A stretch of DNA of 64,000 bases from Cyanobium sp. FGCU6 (GCA_024958655.1 JANWUR010000002.1:283884-347883), one strand, 5' to 3'. Counted from the first letter of the stretch, positions 50,420 through 59,347 are shown. Notes: a model not told the origin generated them from the letters alone. Made by a program: numbers and translations.

Positions 50420-51583
50420 TCAGAAGAAGAACTTCACGCCGAGCTCAACACCGTTCTGATTGATCAGGTAGGCACTCCTCGGGCTCTGGCCGTTGTCGCG
50501 GTCGAGATGCAGATAACGCCAGGACAGATCGAGCTGGGTGGAATTGCCCACCGCGTAGCCCACACCCACCTGGGCATTGGCCGAAAGGTCGCTGCCCGAC
50601 CCACTCCCCGCCGTTCCCACGTCGCCGCGGGCGAACATGCGCAAACGGGGGGTGAGGAACACCTGTCCCCAGGTACCGAACAGCGCCTGGGCATAGGGCT
50701 GGCCAAACGAATCGGTGCGGCTGCGGAGCTGGAAGGAGCCACGCTGAAGGGCATTGGTGATCTGCAACCCGGCATCCACGATCCGGACCCCCGCATAGGG
50801 CACCACCGTGACGGCGCCGGGCCAGGCCACGGCACTCTCCCGTTCACCGAAGCGATAGCGCAGGGCGATGTCGTAGAGGCCCTCCTGGCTTTCGAGGGTG
50901 GTGTTCAGGCTGCGGTCAATCTCGCGGTTGGACAGTCCGGCCAGGGCCTGGAGCGCACGCCGGTCACGGGACGACAAACGCTCCAGCAGCCGCCCGTCCA
51001 GACGGTCCCTGAGACGCCCGTCCAGCCGATCGCCCAGGCGCTCGCGCAGGGCCGCCAGCCGCAGGCCATCGAGCCGCTCCCCCGCGCGGTCACGCAGCTT
51101 GTCCCGCAGGGGGCGGCGATCCTGGAGGCGCAGCAGATCCACGATCGCCCCGCGCTCCGAGGGGAGGGCGGTGGCCTTCACCCCTCGCACGCTGGTGTAG
51201 CTCACGTCGGTCATCAGGCCCACCCGGCCGTACTCGACGCTGCCCCGCAGGGAGAAGGCGGAGGTGAGCGCCCGCAGAACCTGACCCAGACTGAAGTCGG
51301 CCTCAGCGGTGAAGCCGTTGATCGTGGTGGTGGTGGTGGTGCGGAAGGGTGCGAACCCGTAGAGCTCGAGCGTGCCCGCCCAGGGGGATTCCGGCTTCGC
51401 CTCTGGCGACAAGGTGGTGGTCTGCGGCGAATCGCCAGCCGTGTTGGCGGCGGGTGGGGGCAGCTCCACCTGGGCCAGGGCCTCGTCGAGGGTGATCGGA
51501 GCGAGTTCCGCCGCCGTGGCCGCCGAACCCAGCACAAGGAAACCGAGGATGCCGAAGCTCAGCAGCCGCGCAGACAGGGCCAT
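50420..51583 (-). CDS. Outer-membrane beta-barrel-like protein
   Basis: This 387-residue protein from ATG 51583 has a signal peptide (LLSFGILGFLVLGSAATAA). The N-terminal strands include WAGTLELYGFAPF. A long Arg/Leu/Asp helical insert has RLDGRLRDRLDGRLLERL-type repeats (about 165-225). C-terminal strands end in the outer-membrane-type GVELGVKFFF. Alternating aromatic strands and terminal Phe support an outer-membrane barrel. The repeated DRLDGRL insert is unusual. Substrate or role is unknown. Confidence 0.75.
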   Translation of the reverse strand: MALSARLLSFGILGFLVLGSAATAAELAPITLDEALAQVELPPPAANTAGDSPQTTTLSPEAKPESPWAGTLELYGFAPFRTTTTTTINGFTAEADFSLGQVLRALTSAFSLRGSVEYGRVGLMTDVSYTSVRGVKATALPSERGAIVDLLRLQDRRPLRDKLRDRAGERLDGLRLAALRERLGDRLDGRLRDRLDGRLLERLSSRDRRALQALAGLSNREIDRSLNTTLESQEGLYDIALRYRFGERESAVAWPGAVTVVPYAGVRIVDAGLQITNALQRGSFQLRSRTDSFGQPYAQALFGTWGQVFLTPRLRMFARGDVGTAGSGSGSDLSANAQVGVGYAVGNSTQLDLSWRYLHLDRDNGQSPRSAYLINQNGVELGVKFFF

Positions 51584-51638
51584 GGAGCAGGCAAATGCGC
51601 CAAAGCCTAGGGGACAGACACCGTCGTGAACCCGATCG

Positions 51639-52058
51639 TCAGCCCCGCACGATCCGCTCGCGACCCCAGGCGGCAGCCAGGCGCTCCTGGGCGGCCAGAT
51701 GGCGGAGCACAGGCTCGCTCGGATCCTCGGCACAGCGCCGGCGCAGTTCGGCGGCAGGTGCTTCCAGCAGGCCAGGGAGAGGCAGAGCAGGGCCATCGTC
51801 CGCACCCTCAAGGCGCAGCTCCTCCGCCGGCAGCACCTCCACCAGCTCCTCCTGCGGCGGGCCCTCGCCGCCACGGCCCCGACGACCGGGAGCACCGGAG
51901 CGACGCCAGACCTGGATTTCGCTGCCTGGGGGGCAATGAAAGGTGAGCATCTCGAACGGGAAGATCACCCGCTCGAGATGCAAGGTGTCGCAGCCGAGGC
52001 AGCGCAGCACCACCAGTTGGGGACTGCCGTTGCGATAGCCGCAGGCAAGGGAGGACAT
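51639..52058 (-). CDS. DUF1830-family protein
   Basis: This 139-residue protein from ATG 52058 begins with the DUF1830 domain: CGYRNGSPQLVVLRCLGCDT, LHLERVIFPFEMLTFHCPPG and EIQVW. An acidic C-terminal extension of about 80 residues follows. DUF1830 proteins are small cyanobacterial proteins of unknown function. A GTG at 52082 is possible but less likely. Confidence 0.75.
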   Translation of the reverse strand: MSSLACGYRNGSPQLVVLRCLGCDTLHLERVIFPFEMLTFHCPPGSEIQVWRRSGAPGRRGRGGEGPPQEELVEVLPAEELRLEGADDGPALPLPGLLEAPAAELRRRCAEDPSEPVLRHLAAQERLAAAWGRERIVRG

Positions 52059-52167
52059 GGCGATCCCGTGGGGAGGGACCATCCAGGCACCGGAAGGACC
52101 GGCGGAACTGTGATCCCGGCAACGAAGCGATGAGCTTGGGTGCTTCTACCCAGTGCGGAATCAGCGT

Positions 52168-52431
52168 TCAGCCCCGGGGCTTGATCAGCTGAAGAACCTG
52201 GGGGCCGAGACCTCCGGCCCGCCGTTCGCACTCCAGCGACTCGAGAATCAGGCGGGCGGCTTCATCGGTGTCGCCCTGCTCGGCCGCCGCCTTCGCCTGA
52301 CTGTCGAGGGCTGCAGCCCGATCCAGCAGCTGCTGCCGGCGCTCGGGATCGGAGCTGCCGGCAGCCCCGACCAGGGAGCGGGGAGGCAGGGGGCGGGCGG
52401 AAGGGGACGGCAGGGTGCTCGTTCCTGTCAT
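52168..52431 (-). CDS. Small helical protein, unknown function
   Basis: This 87-residue protein has a Pro-rich start, then two helices (RRQQLLDRAAALDSQAKAAA and TDEAARLILESLECERRA) resembling one TPR-like hairpin. No family was recognised. It is followed on the same strand by no further gene until 51639, and preceded by two other small genes in the same direction. Confidence 0.55.
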   Translation of the reverse strand: MTGTSTLPSPSARPLPPRSLVGAAGSSDPERRQQLLDRAAALDSQAKAAAEQGDTDEAARLILESLECERRAGGLGPQVLQLIKPRG

Positions 52432-52442
52432 GGAGGGGGACT

Positions 52443-52646
52443 TCAGGTGCCGGGTTCCTCGTGATTGCCGCCCAGGGCGGCAATCTGGTCCCGCAGCCAG
52501 GCGGTACGCGTGGTGTCGCCGCGGGTGAGGGCCACAGCCAGGGCGAACTCGAGCTTCTCGAGCTGATGTTCGCTGGCATCGGCGCGGGAACCCCGGCCGG
52601 GCAGGTGCGAGGAAGACCCAGGAGACGGGGAAGTGGGGTAAGCCAT
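52443..52646 (-). CDS. Small protein, unknown function
   Basis: This 67-residue protein from ATG 52646 has a Ser/Pro-rich leader and a helical pair: EHQLEKLEFALAVALTRGDT and RTAWLRDQIAALGG. An ATG at 52664 would add six residues. It is probably co-transcribed with the small gene 11 bases downstream. No function can be assigned. Confidence 0.5.
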   Translation of the reverse strand: MAYPTSPSPGSSSHLPGRGSRADASEHQLEKLEFALAVALTRGDTTRTAWLRDQIAALGGNHEEPGT

Positions 52647-52698
52647 CGTCCGCTTTCTTCCCATGCTGCCACCCCGTGCCAGGGGGCGCGAGAGCTGG

Positions 52699-52998
52699 TC
52701 AGGCGGCAGAGATGTAGGGAACGTCGTCATCGTCCAGGGAGACCGTGGACACAGGGCCCGGAGCAGGCTCGCTCTCGAGCAGATCGCGGCAGTCGCGCAG
52801 CAGACGCTCCACACTCTCGAGGCTCTCGAGCTGATCGGGATCCACCTCCTCATCCTCCTGCTCGCGGGCGGCCAGCTCCCCTTCCATCGCTGCCAGCCGC
52901 TGCTCAAGGCTCACCAGCCGCTGGGAGAGGGCATGGATGGTCTCGGCGAGGTCGTGGGTGTTGCGGGTGATCCGGAAGGAGACCGAAGAGGAGGTCAT
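52699..52998 (-). CDS. Small coiled-coil protein, unknown function
   Basis: This 99-residue protein from ATG 52998 has a long helix with heptad pattern (ETIHALSQRLVSLEQRLAAM then EGELAAREQEDEEVDPDQLE) and an acidic end (LDDDDVPYISAA). It is cytosolic and probably oligomeric. It heads the run of three small minus-strand genes. Confidence 0.55.
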   Translation of the reverse strand: MTSSSVSFRITRNTHDLAETIHALSQRLVSLEQRLAAMEGELAAREQEDEEVDPDQLESLESVERLLRDCRDLLESEPAPGPVSTVSLDDDDVPYISAA

Positions 52999-53112
52999 CG
53001 CTGGAGCTTGTGGTTGCGGGCATGACAACACAGGAGACAGCCAGCCTCAACCCGCACCTGCAGTGATCTCGCAGACTGGCGGGGCACGCGCGGATACGGG
53101 CCCGAGCCGCCG

Positions 53113-53634
53113 ATGACCTACCCCTGGAACCTGTTGGTGTACCTCGCGGCCGGTCTGGGCGGGGGTCTGCTGGCCCTGCGCACCGGCATTCCGGCCGCCC
53201 CCCTGGCAGGGGCCCTGCTCGGGGCGGGGCTCGTGAGCATGTCCGGCAGGCTGGAGATCGCCCAGTGGCCCAGCGGCACCCGCACCCTGCTGGAGATCGC
53301 CATCGGCACGGTGATCGGCACGGGGCTCACCTCAGCCACGGTTCTGGAACTCGGTCGCCTCTGGCGGCCCGCCCTGCTGATCACCTTCACTCTGGTGGCC
53401 ACCGGCCTGGTGGTGGGCCTCTGGAGCAGCCGCCTGCTGGGCATCGATCCCCTGGTGTCCCTGCTGGGCGCCGCGCCCGGAGGGATCAGCGGCATGAGCC
53501 TGGTGGGCGCCGAGTACGGGGTGGGCGCCGCCGTTGCGGCCCTGCATGCGGTGCGTCTGATCACCGTGCTGCTGGTGCTGCCGCTGATCGTGCGGCTGGT
53601 GCTGCCGGCAGGAGGCGCCCCGCCCGGGGGCTGA
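53113..53634 (+). CDS. AbrB-family (duplicated membrane domain) transporter-like protein
   Basis: This 173-residue protein has about five hydrophobic segments and the signature of the AbrB family: GIPAAPLAGALLGAGLVSMS, TLLEIAIGTVIGTGLT and LLGAAPGGISGMSLVGAEYG, with GVGAAVAALHAVRLITVLL. These membrane proteins are named after E. coli AbrB and often carry two such halves; this is a single half. It may be a small transporter, with substrate unknown. Confidence 0.75.
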   Translation: MTYPWNLLVYLAAGLGGGLLALRTGIPAAPLAGALLGAGLVSMSGRLEIAQWPSGTRTLLEIAIGTVIGTGLTSATVLELGRLWRPALLITFTLVATGLVVGLWSSRLLGIDPLVSLLGAAPGGISGMSLVGAEYGVGAAVAALHAVRLITVLLVLPLIVRLVLPAGGAPPGG

Positions 53635-53728
53635 CCTGATGGCCAGGCGCCCGCCAGGGCGGGCTTCACCACCCTGGACAGAACAGCAGGGATCGATACC
53701 TTGAGACCCGCTTTCCGCCCCCGTCCCG

Positions 53729-54205
53729 ATGGCTTCCAGCACCCGGCCGACCGGCTCCACCGTGCGCCGCTCCCCGTGGCGGATCGGGGTCGGTGCCGGA
53801 CTGGCCCTGGTGGCTCTCATCGGCGGCCTGCCCGCCGGAGCGCAGGGCAGCACCGAGAGCGGCGCCGGCGCCAAAGGCGCCCAGACCTATTGCTTCATGC
53901 GCAACAACGGCAACAACCATGAGGTGAGCTGGACGGCTGCCTACGCGTTAATCAAGCGGCAGAGCGCGAGCCTGTTCAGGACCTCTCCCGAACATGCCGC
54001 GGTCATGATCACCGAGGCGGTGGTGCAGAACCCTGGCTCCTATCCCGATTGCGGCCGGTACCTCGGCGATCTCTACAGCCGTCGGGTGCGGATGGTGACG
54101 AACCCAACGTCCGGCGGCGACCCCACCACCATCCCCACCGATTCGCCGGGTGGTAGTCCTGGTGGGTCCGGTGGCATGACCCGCAGTGAGCGCTACGGCA
54201 ACTGA
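53729..54205 (+). CDS. Secreted DUF6554-like cyanobacterial protein
   Basis: This 158-residue protein has a signal peptide (WRIGVGAGLALVALIGGLPA, then GAQG). The conserved-looking core has QTYCFMRNNGNNHEVSWTAA, SASLFRTSPEHAAVMITEAV and PGSYPDCGRYLGDLY, followed by a Gly/Pro/Ser tail. Two Cys in the core may form a disulfide. It is a periplasmic protein of unknown role. The stop overlaps the next gene start. Confidence 0.65.
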   Translation: MASSTRPTGSTVRRSPWRIGVGAGLALVALIGGLPAGAQGSTESGAGAKGAQTYCFMRNNGNNHEVSWTAAYALIKRQSASLFRTSPEHAAVMITEAVVQNPGSYPDCGRYLGDLYSRRVRMVTNPTSGGDPTTIPTDSPGGSPGGSGGMTRSERYGN

Positions 54206-54575
54206 TCGCTCCGGGCTGCGGCTGCTCGGCCGGGTCCTGGGCAGCATGTCGCTGGCCCTCCTCCTGCTGGCGGGCTGTGCCGAGGAACCCCTGCCCCAGC
54301 GTCGGCTCACAGTTGACGACTGCCTCAGGGACGTGCGCATGGACGACATCGATGACGCCAAGCGTCGCTGCGATCGCGTTGTTGCGGCCTTCCCGCGCGA
54401 TCCCCAGCCCCTGAATGAGCGCTTCCTGCTGCACACCCTCGACGGCGATGACGAGGCCGCCTGTCGCGACATCGCCGCGGCGGTGAAGCTGGCCAGGGCG
54501 CTGCCGGCAGGCCGTGTTGATCCGATGCTGGCCCAGGAGCTCAAGATGCGGCAGGCCGCCTGCAGCAGCAACTGA
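54186..54575 (+). CDS. Small lipoprotein
   Basis: This 129-residue protein starts at GTG 54186 (ATG 54246 would still keep the signal). MSLALLLLAGC is a lipobox with lipidation Cys at residue 31. The mature part has two Cys pairs and helices (DDCLRDVRMDDIDDAKRRCD, DDEAACRDIAAAVKL). It overlaps the preceding secreted-protein gene by 20 bases, so the two are probably expressed together. Role unknown. Confidence 0.65.
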   Translation: MSATATDRSGLRLLGRVLGSMSLALLLLAGCAEEPLPQRRLTVDDCLRDVRMDDIDDAKRRCDRVVAAFPRDPQPLNERFLLHTLDGDDEAACRDIAAAVKLARALPAGRVDPMLAQELKMRQAACSSN

Positions 54576-54609
54576 GTCCAGACCCTGCTCTGCGGGCGGC
54601 CCTCCCCGT

Positions 54610-56244
54610 TCACCAGCCGTCCAGCAGACGGCGCACCCGCTCCGGCAGGGCCCGACGGCGGCAGCGTTCGCCGGGACTCTCAAGGACCCGGGCGATGCGT
54701 TCCGCCTTGTCGGCAATCAGGTCGTCGACCAGGGAATCGGCGGCTCCCAGCTGCAGCCAGTGACTGGTGAGCCCGGCTGCCATGCCGATGCGATGGCAGC
54801 GGTCCTCGGCCTGCTCCGCATCGCCGGGAGTCCAGGGGCGTTCCACCAGCACCACATGGCGGGCCCGATGCAGGGTGAAGCCGAGGCCGGCGGTGCCGTA
54901 GGTGGCCACCAGCAAGGGCCGCTGCCCAGCCTGGAAGGCATCCACCAGCGGCTGGCGGCGCGGGGACGGCACGGTGCCGGTGAGCAGCACAGCCCGCTCG
55001 TCGCCGCCGCACTGGCGATGCAGGCGCCGGGCTGTGGCCACGAAGGAGGTGAACACCACCACCGCCTCACCCCCGGCCAGCAGTTGCCGCAGAAGCTTCA
55101 GGGCCACCGGCACCTTGTAGTGCGACCCGATCTGACGCAGCGCGGTGAGCACCGCCAGCAGCTCCGCATCGCGGCGCACCTCGCCCCGTCGGACCCTGCG
55201 GCGGTAGTCGGCCACCCGGGCATCCAGGCGACGCTCGAAGCCGCGGGCCGCACCACCCTCCAGCTGCACCGGCACCAGCCGCCGCTCCTTCGGGGGCAGA
55301 TCCAGACACTGCTGCTTCCGCCGATGCAGCACCAGGGGGCGCACCAGCCGCTGCAGCTCCTCCAGATGGCTGGCGCCCCGGGCCTCCCAGACACGACGGC
55401 CGCCCCGCTCCCGCCAGTGGCCCTGGCAGTAGCGCTCTTCAAAGCCCTGGGGATCTTGACCAAGGGGATGGCCGATCGCCGCCAGCAGCGGGAACAGCTG
55501 CACAGGGCGGCCGTTGCGCAGCGGCGTGCCGGTGAGCAGCCACACGGCGCGCAGGCGCGGATGGCGTGCCAGGCGCAGGAAGGCCCGCGTGCGAGCCGCC
55601 GCAAGCGACTGGGCGAAGTGGGCCTCGTCGGCGATCAGCACGGTGCCGGCCTCCGGCAGCTCCTGCGGCAGCCGGGCCCAGCTGTGCAGCTCCAGCCTCA
55701 GCCCCAGGGCCAGCGACTCCTGGCGCCAGAGAGCATGCAGTCCCGCCGGTGCCACCACCACCACCCGACAATCGGCGCAGCGCACCATGCCACGGGCAGC
55801 CACGAGCGCCGAAAGGGTCTTGCCCAGACCCATGGCATCGGCGAGCAGGGCACCGCGGCGAGCCAGCAGCCAGCGCACGGCGGTGCGCTGGTGGGCGAAC
55901 AGACGGCGCCCGTCGATGAGAGGAGCGTCGGGATCGGCCGCCGCCACGAGCTGGCGATGGGGTGGCAGGGGCGGCAGGGGCTGCCGCAGCCACACCAGCC
56001 AGCGCTGCAGGTCGTCGCTGACCGGGAAACGGCCACGCAGCCGTTGCTCAAGGGCGGCGGCGGCCTCGAGCGGAAACTCCCAGCAGGCCCGCCGACTCAG
56101 CCAGCGCCCAGGGGGCCGGACGGCGCGCAGCTGGGCCTGGGTGACCGCATCGAACGGGCTCACCACCTCGATCAGGCCGGTGGGCCCCAGCCGCATCTGC
56201 ACCAGCGATCCCGCCAAGACGCCAAAGTGCTGTCCTCGACACAT
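54610..56244 (-). CDS. SNF2-family DNA helicase (SMARCAL1-like)
   Basis: This 544-residue protein from ATG 56244 has an N-terminal part of about 100 residues with strand motifs of the HARP-like kind, then DAMGLGKT (136-143), IADEAH (DEAH 206-209), LLTGTPLRNGRPVQLFPLL, VATYGTAGLGFTLHRARHVV and EQAEDRCHRIGM. It is the compact, SMARCAL1-like type of SNF2 ATPase common in cyanobacterial cores, probably acting in DNA repair. It lies divergent to the HNH endonuclease gene. It is unrelated in detail to the SNF2 gene of the defence operon. Confidence 0.85.
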   Translation of the reverse strand: MCRGQHFGVLAGSLVQMRLGPTGLIEVVSPFDAVTQAQLRAVRPPGRWLSRRACWEFPLEAAAALEQRLRGRFPVSDDLQRWLVWLRQPLPPLPPHRQLVAAADPDAPLIDGRRLFAHQRTAVRWLLARRGALLADAMGLGKTLSALVAARGMVRCADCRVVVVAPAGLHALWRQESLALGLRLELHSWARLPQELPEAGTVLIADEAHFAQSLAAARTRAFLRLARHPRLRAVWLLTGTPLRNGRPVQLFPLLAAIGHPLGQDPQGFEERYCQGHWRERGGRRVWEARGASHLEELQRLVRPLVLHRRKQQCLDLPPKERRLVPVQLEGGAARGFERRLDARVADYRRRVRRGEVRRDAELLAVLTALRQIGSHYKVPVALKLLRQLLAGGEAVVVFTSFVATARRLHRQCGGDERAVLLTGTVPSPRRQPLVDAFQAGQRPLLVATYGTAGLGFTLHRARHVVLVERPWTPGDAEQAEDRCHRIGMAAGLTSHWLQLGAADSLVDDLIADKAERIARVLESPGERCRRRALPERVRRLLDGW

Positions 56245-56292
56245 TGACACCCCTGGCACCCGGGGCAAACTTCCGCCAATCGAGGCGCTTCG

Positions 56293-56742
56293 ATGCAGAC
56301 CAGGGATGGAGTGTTCCTCGAGGATCTCTGCCCCAAACTGCGCGATCGGCACTGGCGGCGCTCGCTCCACGGCTTCACCGGCCGCCGCTGCCTCTATTGC
56401 GGAGCGGCATCCGAATCAATCGACCACGTGCATCCACGCAGCCGGGGTGGTGGCAGCGTGACCGAGAACTGCGTGCCGGCCTGCCTGGGCTGCAACGGCG
56501 CGAAGGGTGACAGTGAGGTGTTCAGCTGGTATCGCCGCCAGCCCTTTTACGACCCGAGGCGGGCCGTGGCTCTGCGCGCCTGGACCGAAGGAGATCTGCG
56601 CCTGGCCATGCGTCTGCTGGAGTGGGTGACACCTTCGGATGCGATCGAGACACCGAGCCCCAGTCGCAGACCTGACCGAGGCGATGTTCACCAGACCCGA
56701 CAGGCGGCAACGCCGTTGTGGCGCTGGCAGATGGCCTCCTGA
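56293..56742 (+). CDS. HNH endonuclease
   Basis: This 149-residue protein has the zinc-stabilised HNH fold: RRCLYCGAAS (C33, C36), ESIDHVHPRSRGGG (D44, H45), TENCVPACLGCNGAKGD (C64, C67 and the Asn). The C-terminal 60 residues are variable. HNH proteins of this type cut or nick DNA. It is divergently oriented from the SNF2 helicase, with only 48 bases between the starts. Confidence 0.85.
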   Translation: MQTRDGVFLEDLCPKLRDRHWRRSLHGFTGRRCLYCGAASESIDHVHPRSRGGGSVTENCVPACLGCNGAKGDSEVFSWYRRQPFYDPRRAVALRAWTEGDLRLAMRLLEWVTPSDAIETPSPSRRPDRGDVHQTRQAATPLWRWQMAS

Positions 56743-56858
56743 TCCGCCGGGCGCTCGGGAGCCACCAGCACCGCCATCACGACGAGGACGGCCGTGAGCA
56801 GCAGAGGTGCAGCAGTGGCGCCTGCGCTGGCAGAGCAAATCTGACGGTGGCGGCGCAC
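56688..56858 (-). CDS. Small single-pass membrane protein
   Basis: A 56-residue frame from GTG 56858 has one hydrophobic segment (APLLLTAVLVVMAVLVAP) and an end QEAICQRHNGVAACRVW that resembles small conserved cyanobacterial proteins with a C-terminal CRVW, from memory. An ATG at 57056 would add 66 low-complexity residues. It overlaps the HNH gene end by 55 bases on the opposite strand. Confidence 0.5.
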   Translation of the reverse strand: MRRHRQICSASAGATAAPLLLTAVLVVMAVLVAPERPADQEAICQRHNGVAACRVW

Positions 56859-57089
56859 CGCCCGGCGGCGGCACCGCCTCAGGGCGGCGGGGACGGCGCC
56901 AGCGCCGGCGACCAGCTCCACCGGCAGCAGCACAGCCGGTGTAAAGAGAACCGGATGGGCGAACACGGTGCGTGCAGGAACGGCAACCGAACCGAAGGCG
57001 GAGCCGAGGGCGACATCAGATCGCGGGGCAGAGGTGAAGGCGGCACGGAGGGCCATGGAACGACAATGGCGAGTGATACAGGTGTACTC

Positions 57090-58022
57090 ATGAAGGAGGA
57101 AGCTGTCAAGCTCTCCCCTTCTGCGGCCGCCCGGATCGGCAGGATGGTGGTGTTCGGAGGCGGGTACACGGGCCAGCGCCTCGCCGCGGCCCTTGTCGAC
57201 TCCGGCGTCGCGGTGACGGTGACCCACCGCCAGGCCCCCGAGCCCGCGAAGGCTGGCCGCGAAACCCTGGCCTCGATGGTCTTCGACCCCGTCCTCGGCC
57301 TTGTGCCCGATGCCGGGGCCCTGGGGGACGTCACCCATGTCCTGGTGACGATCCCCCCAGACACCGAGGGGCGTGATCCGGTGCTCAGCCAACTCGGCAC
57401 CCTGTTGGCCGGGCTGCCGCTGCGCTGGGTGGGCTATCTCTCCACCACCGGCGTGTATGGCGACACCGGCGGCGCCTGGGTGGACGAAACCACCACGCCC
57501 GCGCCGGGGCTCGGCCGCAGCCGGGCCCGCCTCGCCTGCGAGCAGGCCTGGCGCGCGTGCCATCTGCCCCTGCAGGTGTTCAGGCTGCCGGCGATCTACG
57601 GTCCCAACCGCACGCCGTTCGCCAGCCTGCGGGATGGCACGGCCCGGCTGCTGTACAAGAGCGGCCAGGTGTTCTGCCGCATCCATGTCGACGACATCGT
57701 CGGCGCCGTTCTGCACAACCTGGCCCTGCCGGAGTCTCGCCGCCCCCACACCCTGATCGTGGCGGACGAGACCCCCTGTCCCTCCAGCGAGACCCTTGGC
57801 TTCGCCGCCCACCTGCTGGATCTACCGCTGCCGCCGGCCCAGCGCTACGAGCAGATCGAAGCCAGACTCAGCCCGATGGCCCGCAGCTTCTGGAGCGAGA
57901 ACCGCCGTGTGAGCAGCCGCCTGCTGCGGGAGGGGCTCGGTTACCGCCTGCGTTACCCCAGCTACCGGGAAGGTTTCCGCGCCAGTCTGGCCGAGGAGCT
58001 GGGGGCGTCTCCGCCGTTCTGA
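57090..58022 (+). CDS. NAD-dependent epimerase/dehydratase-family protein (SDR)
   Basis: This 310-residue Rossmann-fold protein has MVVFGGGYTGQRLAAAL (nucleotide loop), VLVTIPPDT, LPLRWVGYLSTTGVYGDTGG (the STT-x3-YGD active-site region of atypical extended SDRs), FRLPAIYGPNRTPF and CRIHVDDIVGAVLHN. The canonical YxxxK is not seen, so it may bind NAD(P) without acting as a typical dehydrogenase. ATG 57090 is chosen; ATG 57144 right at the fold start is also plausible. It is common in cyanobacterial cores near pdxA. Confidence 0.75.
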   Translation: MKEEAVKLSPSAAARIGRMVVFGGGYTGQRLAAALVDSGVAVTVTHRQAPEPAKAGRETLASMVFDPVLGLVPDAGALGDVTHVLVTIPPDTEGRDPVLSQLGTLLAGLPLRWVGYLSTTGVYGDTGGAWVDETTTPAPGLGRSRARLACEQAWRACHLPLQVFRLPAIYGPNRTPFASLRDGTARLLYKSGQVFCRIHVDDIVGAVLHNLALPESRRPHTLIVADETPCPSSETLGFAAHLLDLPLPPAQRYEQIEARLSPMARSFWSENRRVSSRLLREGLGYRLRYPSYREGFRASLAEELGASPPF

Positions 58023-58053
58023 TCCCTTCCTGGACGGAGCTCCCGTGCGGGGG

Positions 58054-58212
58054 CTATTGATTACCAAGCCAGCGCATGGGCTGGCCGGGATCGGCAAGGA
58101 AGGGAAGATCCGTGTCTGCGGCCATCTTGACCCAGTCGACCTTGATCCAGCTCCTCTGAAACCCGATCCCCAGGCCCAACACCAGCGAACCCACGATCAA
58201 CCAGCGCAGCAT
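58054..58212 (-). CDS. Small membrane protein, unknown function
   Basis: This 52-residue protein from ATG 58212 has one hydrophobic segment (LRWLIVGSLVLGLGIGF), then QRSWIKVDWVKMAADTDLPF and a final RWLGNQ. It looks like a conserved small picocyanobacterial protein. Its ATG shares its first bases with the opposite-strand start of pdxA. Confidence 0.6.
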   Translation of the reverse strand: MLRWLIVGSLVLGLGIGFQRSWIKVDWVKMAADTDLPFLADPGQPMRWLGNQ

Positions 58213-59347
58213 GGCCACCGTCCATCCCGGTTCCTCCCTTCTACAGCAGCCCCGGGGCGCCGGCCGGATCGCCATCAGCCTGGGCGATCCGGCCGGGATC
58301 GGAGCGGAGGTGACGCTCAGGGCCCTCGCGATCTCCCCGCCCGAACCAGGGACCATGCTGCTGGTGGGCTGCCGCCGCTGGCTCGAGGAGCACTACCACA
58401 GGCTCAAGGCGACGGCCGCCGGTCCGCTGGCGGACCCGGCAGAGCTCGCGGTGCTCGATCTGCCCCTGGAGGCACCGGTGCAGCCCGGCGAGAGCGGAGC
58501 GGCGGCGGGCGAAGCCGGCTTCCGCTGGCTGACGCGGGCCGCCGAACTGGTGCTCGAGGGCCGTTGCGATGCACTGGTGACGGCCCCGATCGCCAAGGCC
58601 GGCTGGCACCAGGCCGGCCATGACTATCCCGGCCAGACCGAACGTCTGGCGGAGCTGGCGGGCGTGGACGAAGCCTCCATGCTGTTCACCGCCCGATCCG
58701 TGGCCGGCGACTGGCGACTGAACACCCTGCTGGCCACCACCCACATCCCCCTGGCCGCCGTGCCGGGCACGCTCACACCGGAGCGGGTGCGCGCCAAGCT
58801 CGATGTGCTGCTGAGCTTCTGCCGCCGCTTCCGGGCGCAGCCCCGCCTGGTGGTGGCCGGGCTCAACCCCCATGCGGGCGAGGAGGGGCTGCTCGGGTGG
58901 GAGGAGCAGCGATGGCTGATCCCCTGCCTGCAGGCCTGGCGGGCCGCACACCCAGACGTGGTGCTTGAAGGACCGCTGCCGCCGGACAGCTGCTGGCTCG
59001 AGGCGGCCGCGGCCTGGCGAGGCCAGGAGCAAGGTCCGGACGGCTACCTGGCTCTGTATCACGATCAGGGCCTGATCCCGGTAAAGCTCCTCGCCTTCGA
59101 CAAGGCTGTGAACACGAGCCTGGGCTTGCCGTTCCTGCGCACCTCCCCCGACCATGGCACCGCCTTCGCGATCGCCGGCCGGGGCCTGGCCCGGCCAGAC
59201 AGCATGGTGGCAGCGATCGCCGCGGCCCGGGAGCTGGGTTGGTCGGCGCCGGCAGCGGAGCTCAGGCCGCCCGGATCTTCATCAGCGCCTGGCCGAACTC
59301 CACCGGGGTTCCGTTCTCCACAAGGATCTCCACAACCTCGCCGCTGA
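58211..59347 (+). CDS. pdxA: 4-hydroxythreonine-4-phosphate dehydrogenase
   Basis: This 378-residue PdxA oxidises 4-phosphohydroxy-L-threonine in pyridoxal phosphate synthesis. The signatures are RIAISLGDPAGIGAEVTLRA, ALVTAPIAKAGWHQAG (substrate and metal region), TTHIPLAAVP, VVAGLNPHAGEEGLLG, YLALYHDQGLIPVKLLAF and FLRTSPDHGTAFAIAGRG. Everything to about residue 345 is standard; the last 30 residues are Pro/Ser-rich and overlap accB on the other strand. The gene is divergent from a small membrane-protein gene. Confidence 0.95.
   Translation: MATVHPGSSLLQQPRGAGRIAISLGDPAGIGAEVTLRALAISPPEPGTMLLVGCRRWLEEHYHRLKATAAGPLADPAELAVLDLPLEAPVQPGESGAAAGEAGFRWLTRAAELVLEGRCDALVTAPIAKAGWHQAGHDYPGQTERLAELAGVDEASMLFTARSVAGDWRLNTLLATTHIPLAAVPGTLTPERVRAKLDVLLSFCRRFRAQPRLVVAGLNPHAGEEGLLGWEEQRWLIPCLQAWRAAHPDVVLEGPLPPDSCWLEAAAAWRGQEQGPDGYLALYHDQGLIPVKLLAFDKAVNTSLGLPFLRTSPDHGTAFAIAGRGLARPDSMVAAIAAARELGWSAPAAELRPPGSSSAPGRTPPGFRSPQGSPQPRR

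Noticed and set aside
54514..56247. Long plus-strand frame opposite the SMARCAL1-like helicase
   Set aside because: Gln/His/Pro-rich shadow of a gene with clear SNF2 motifs on the other strand.
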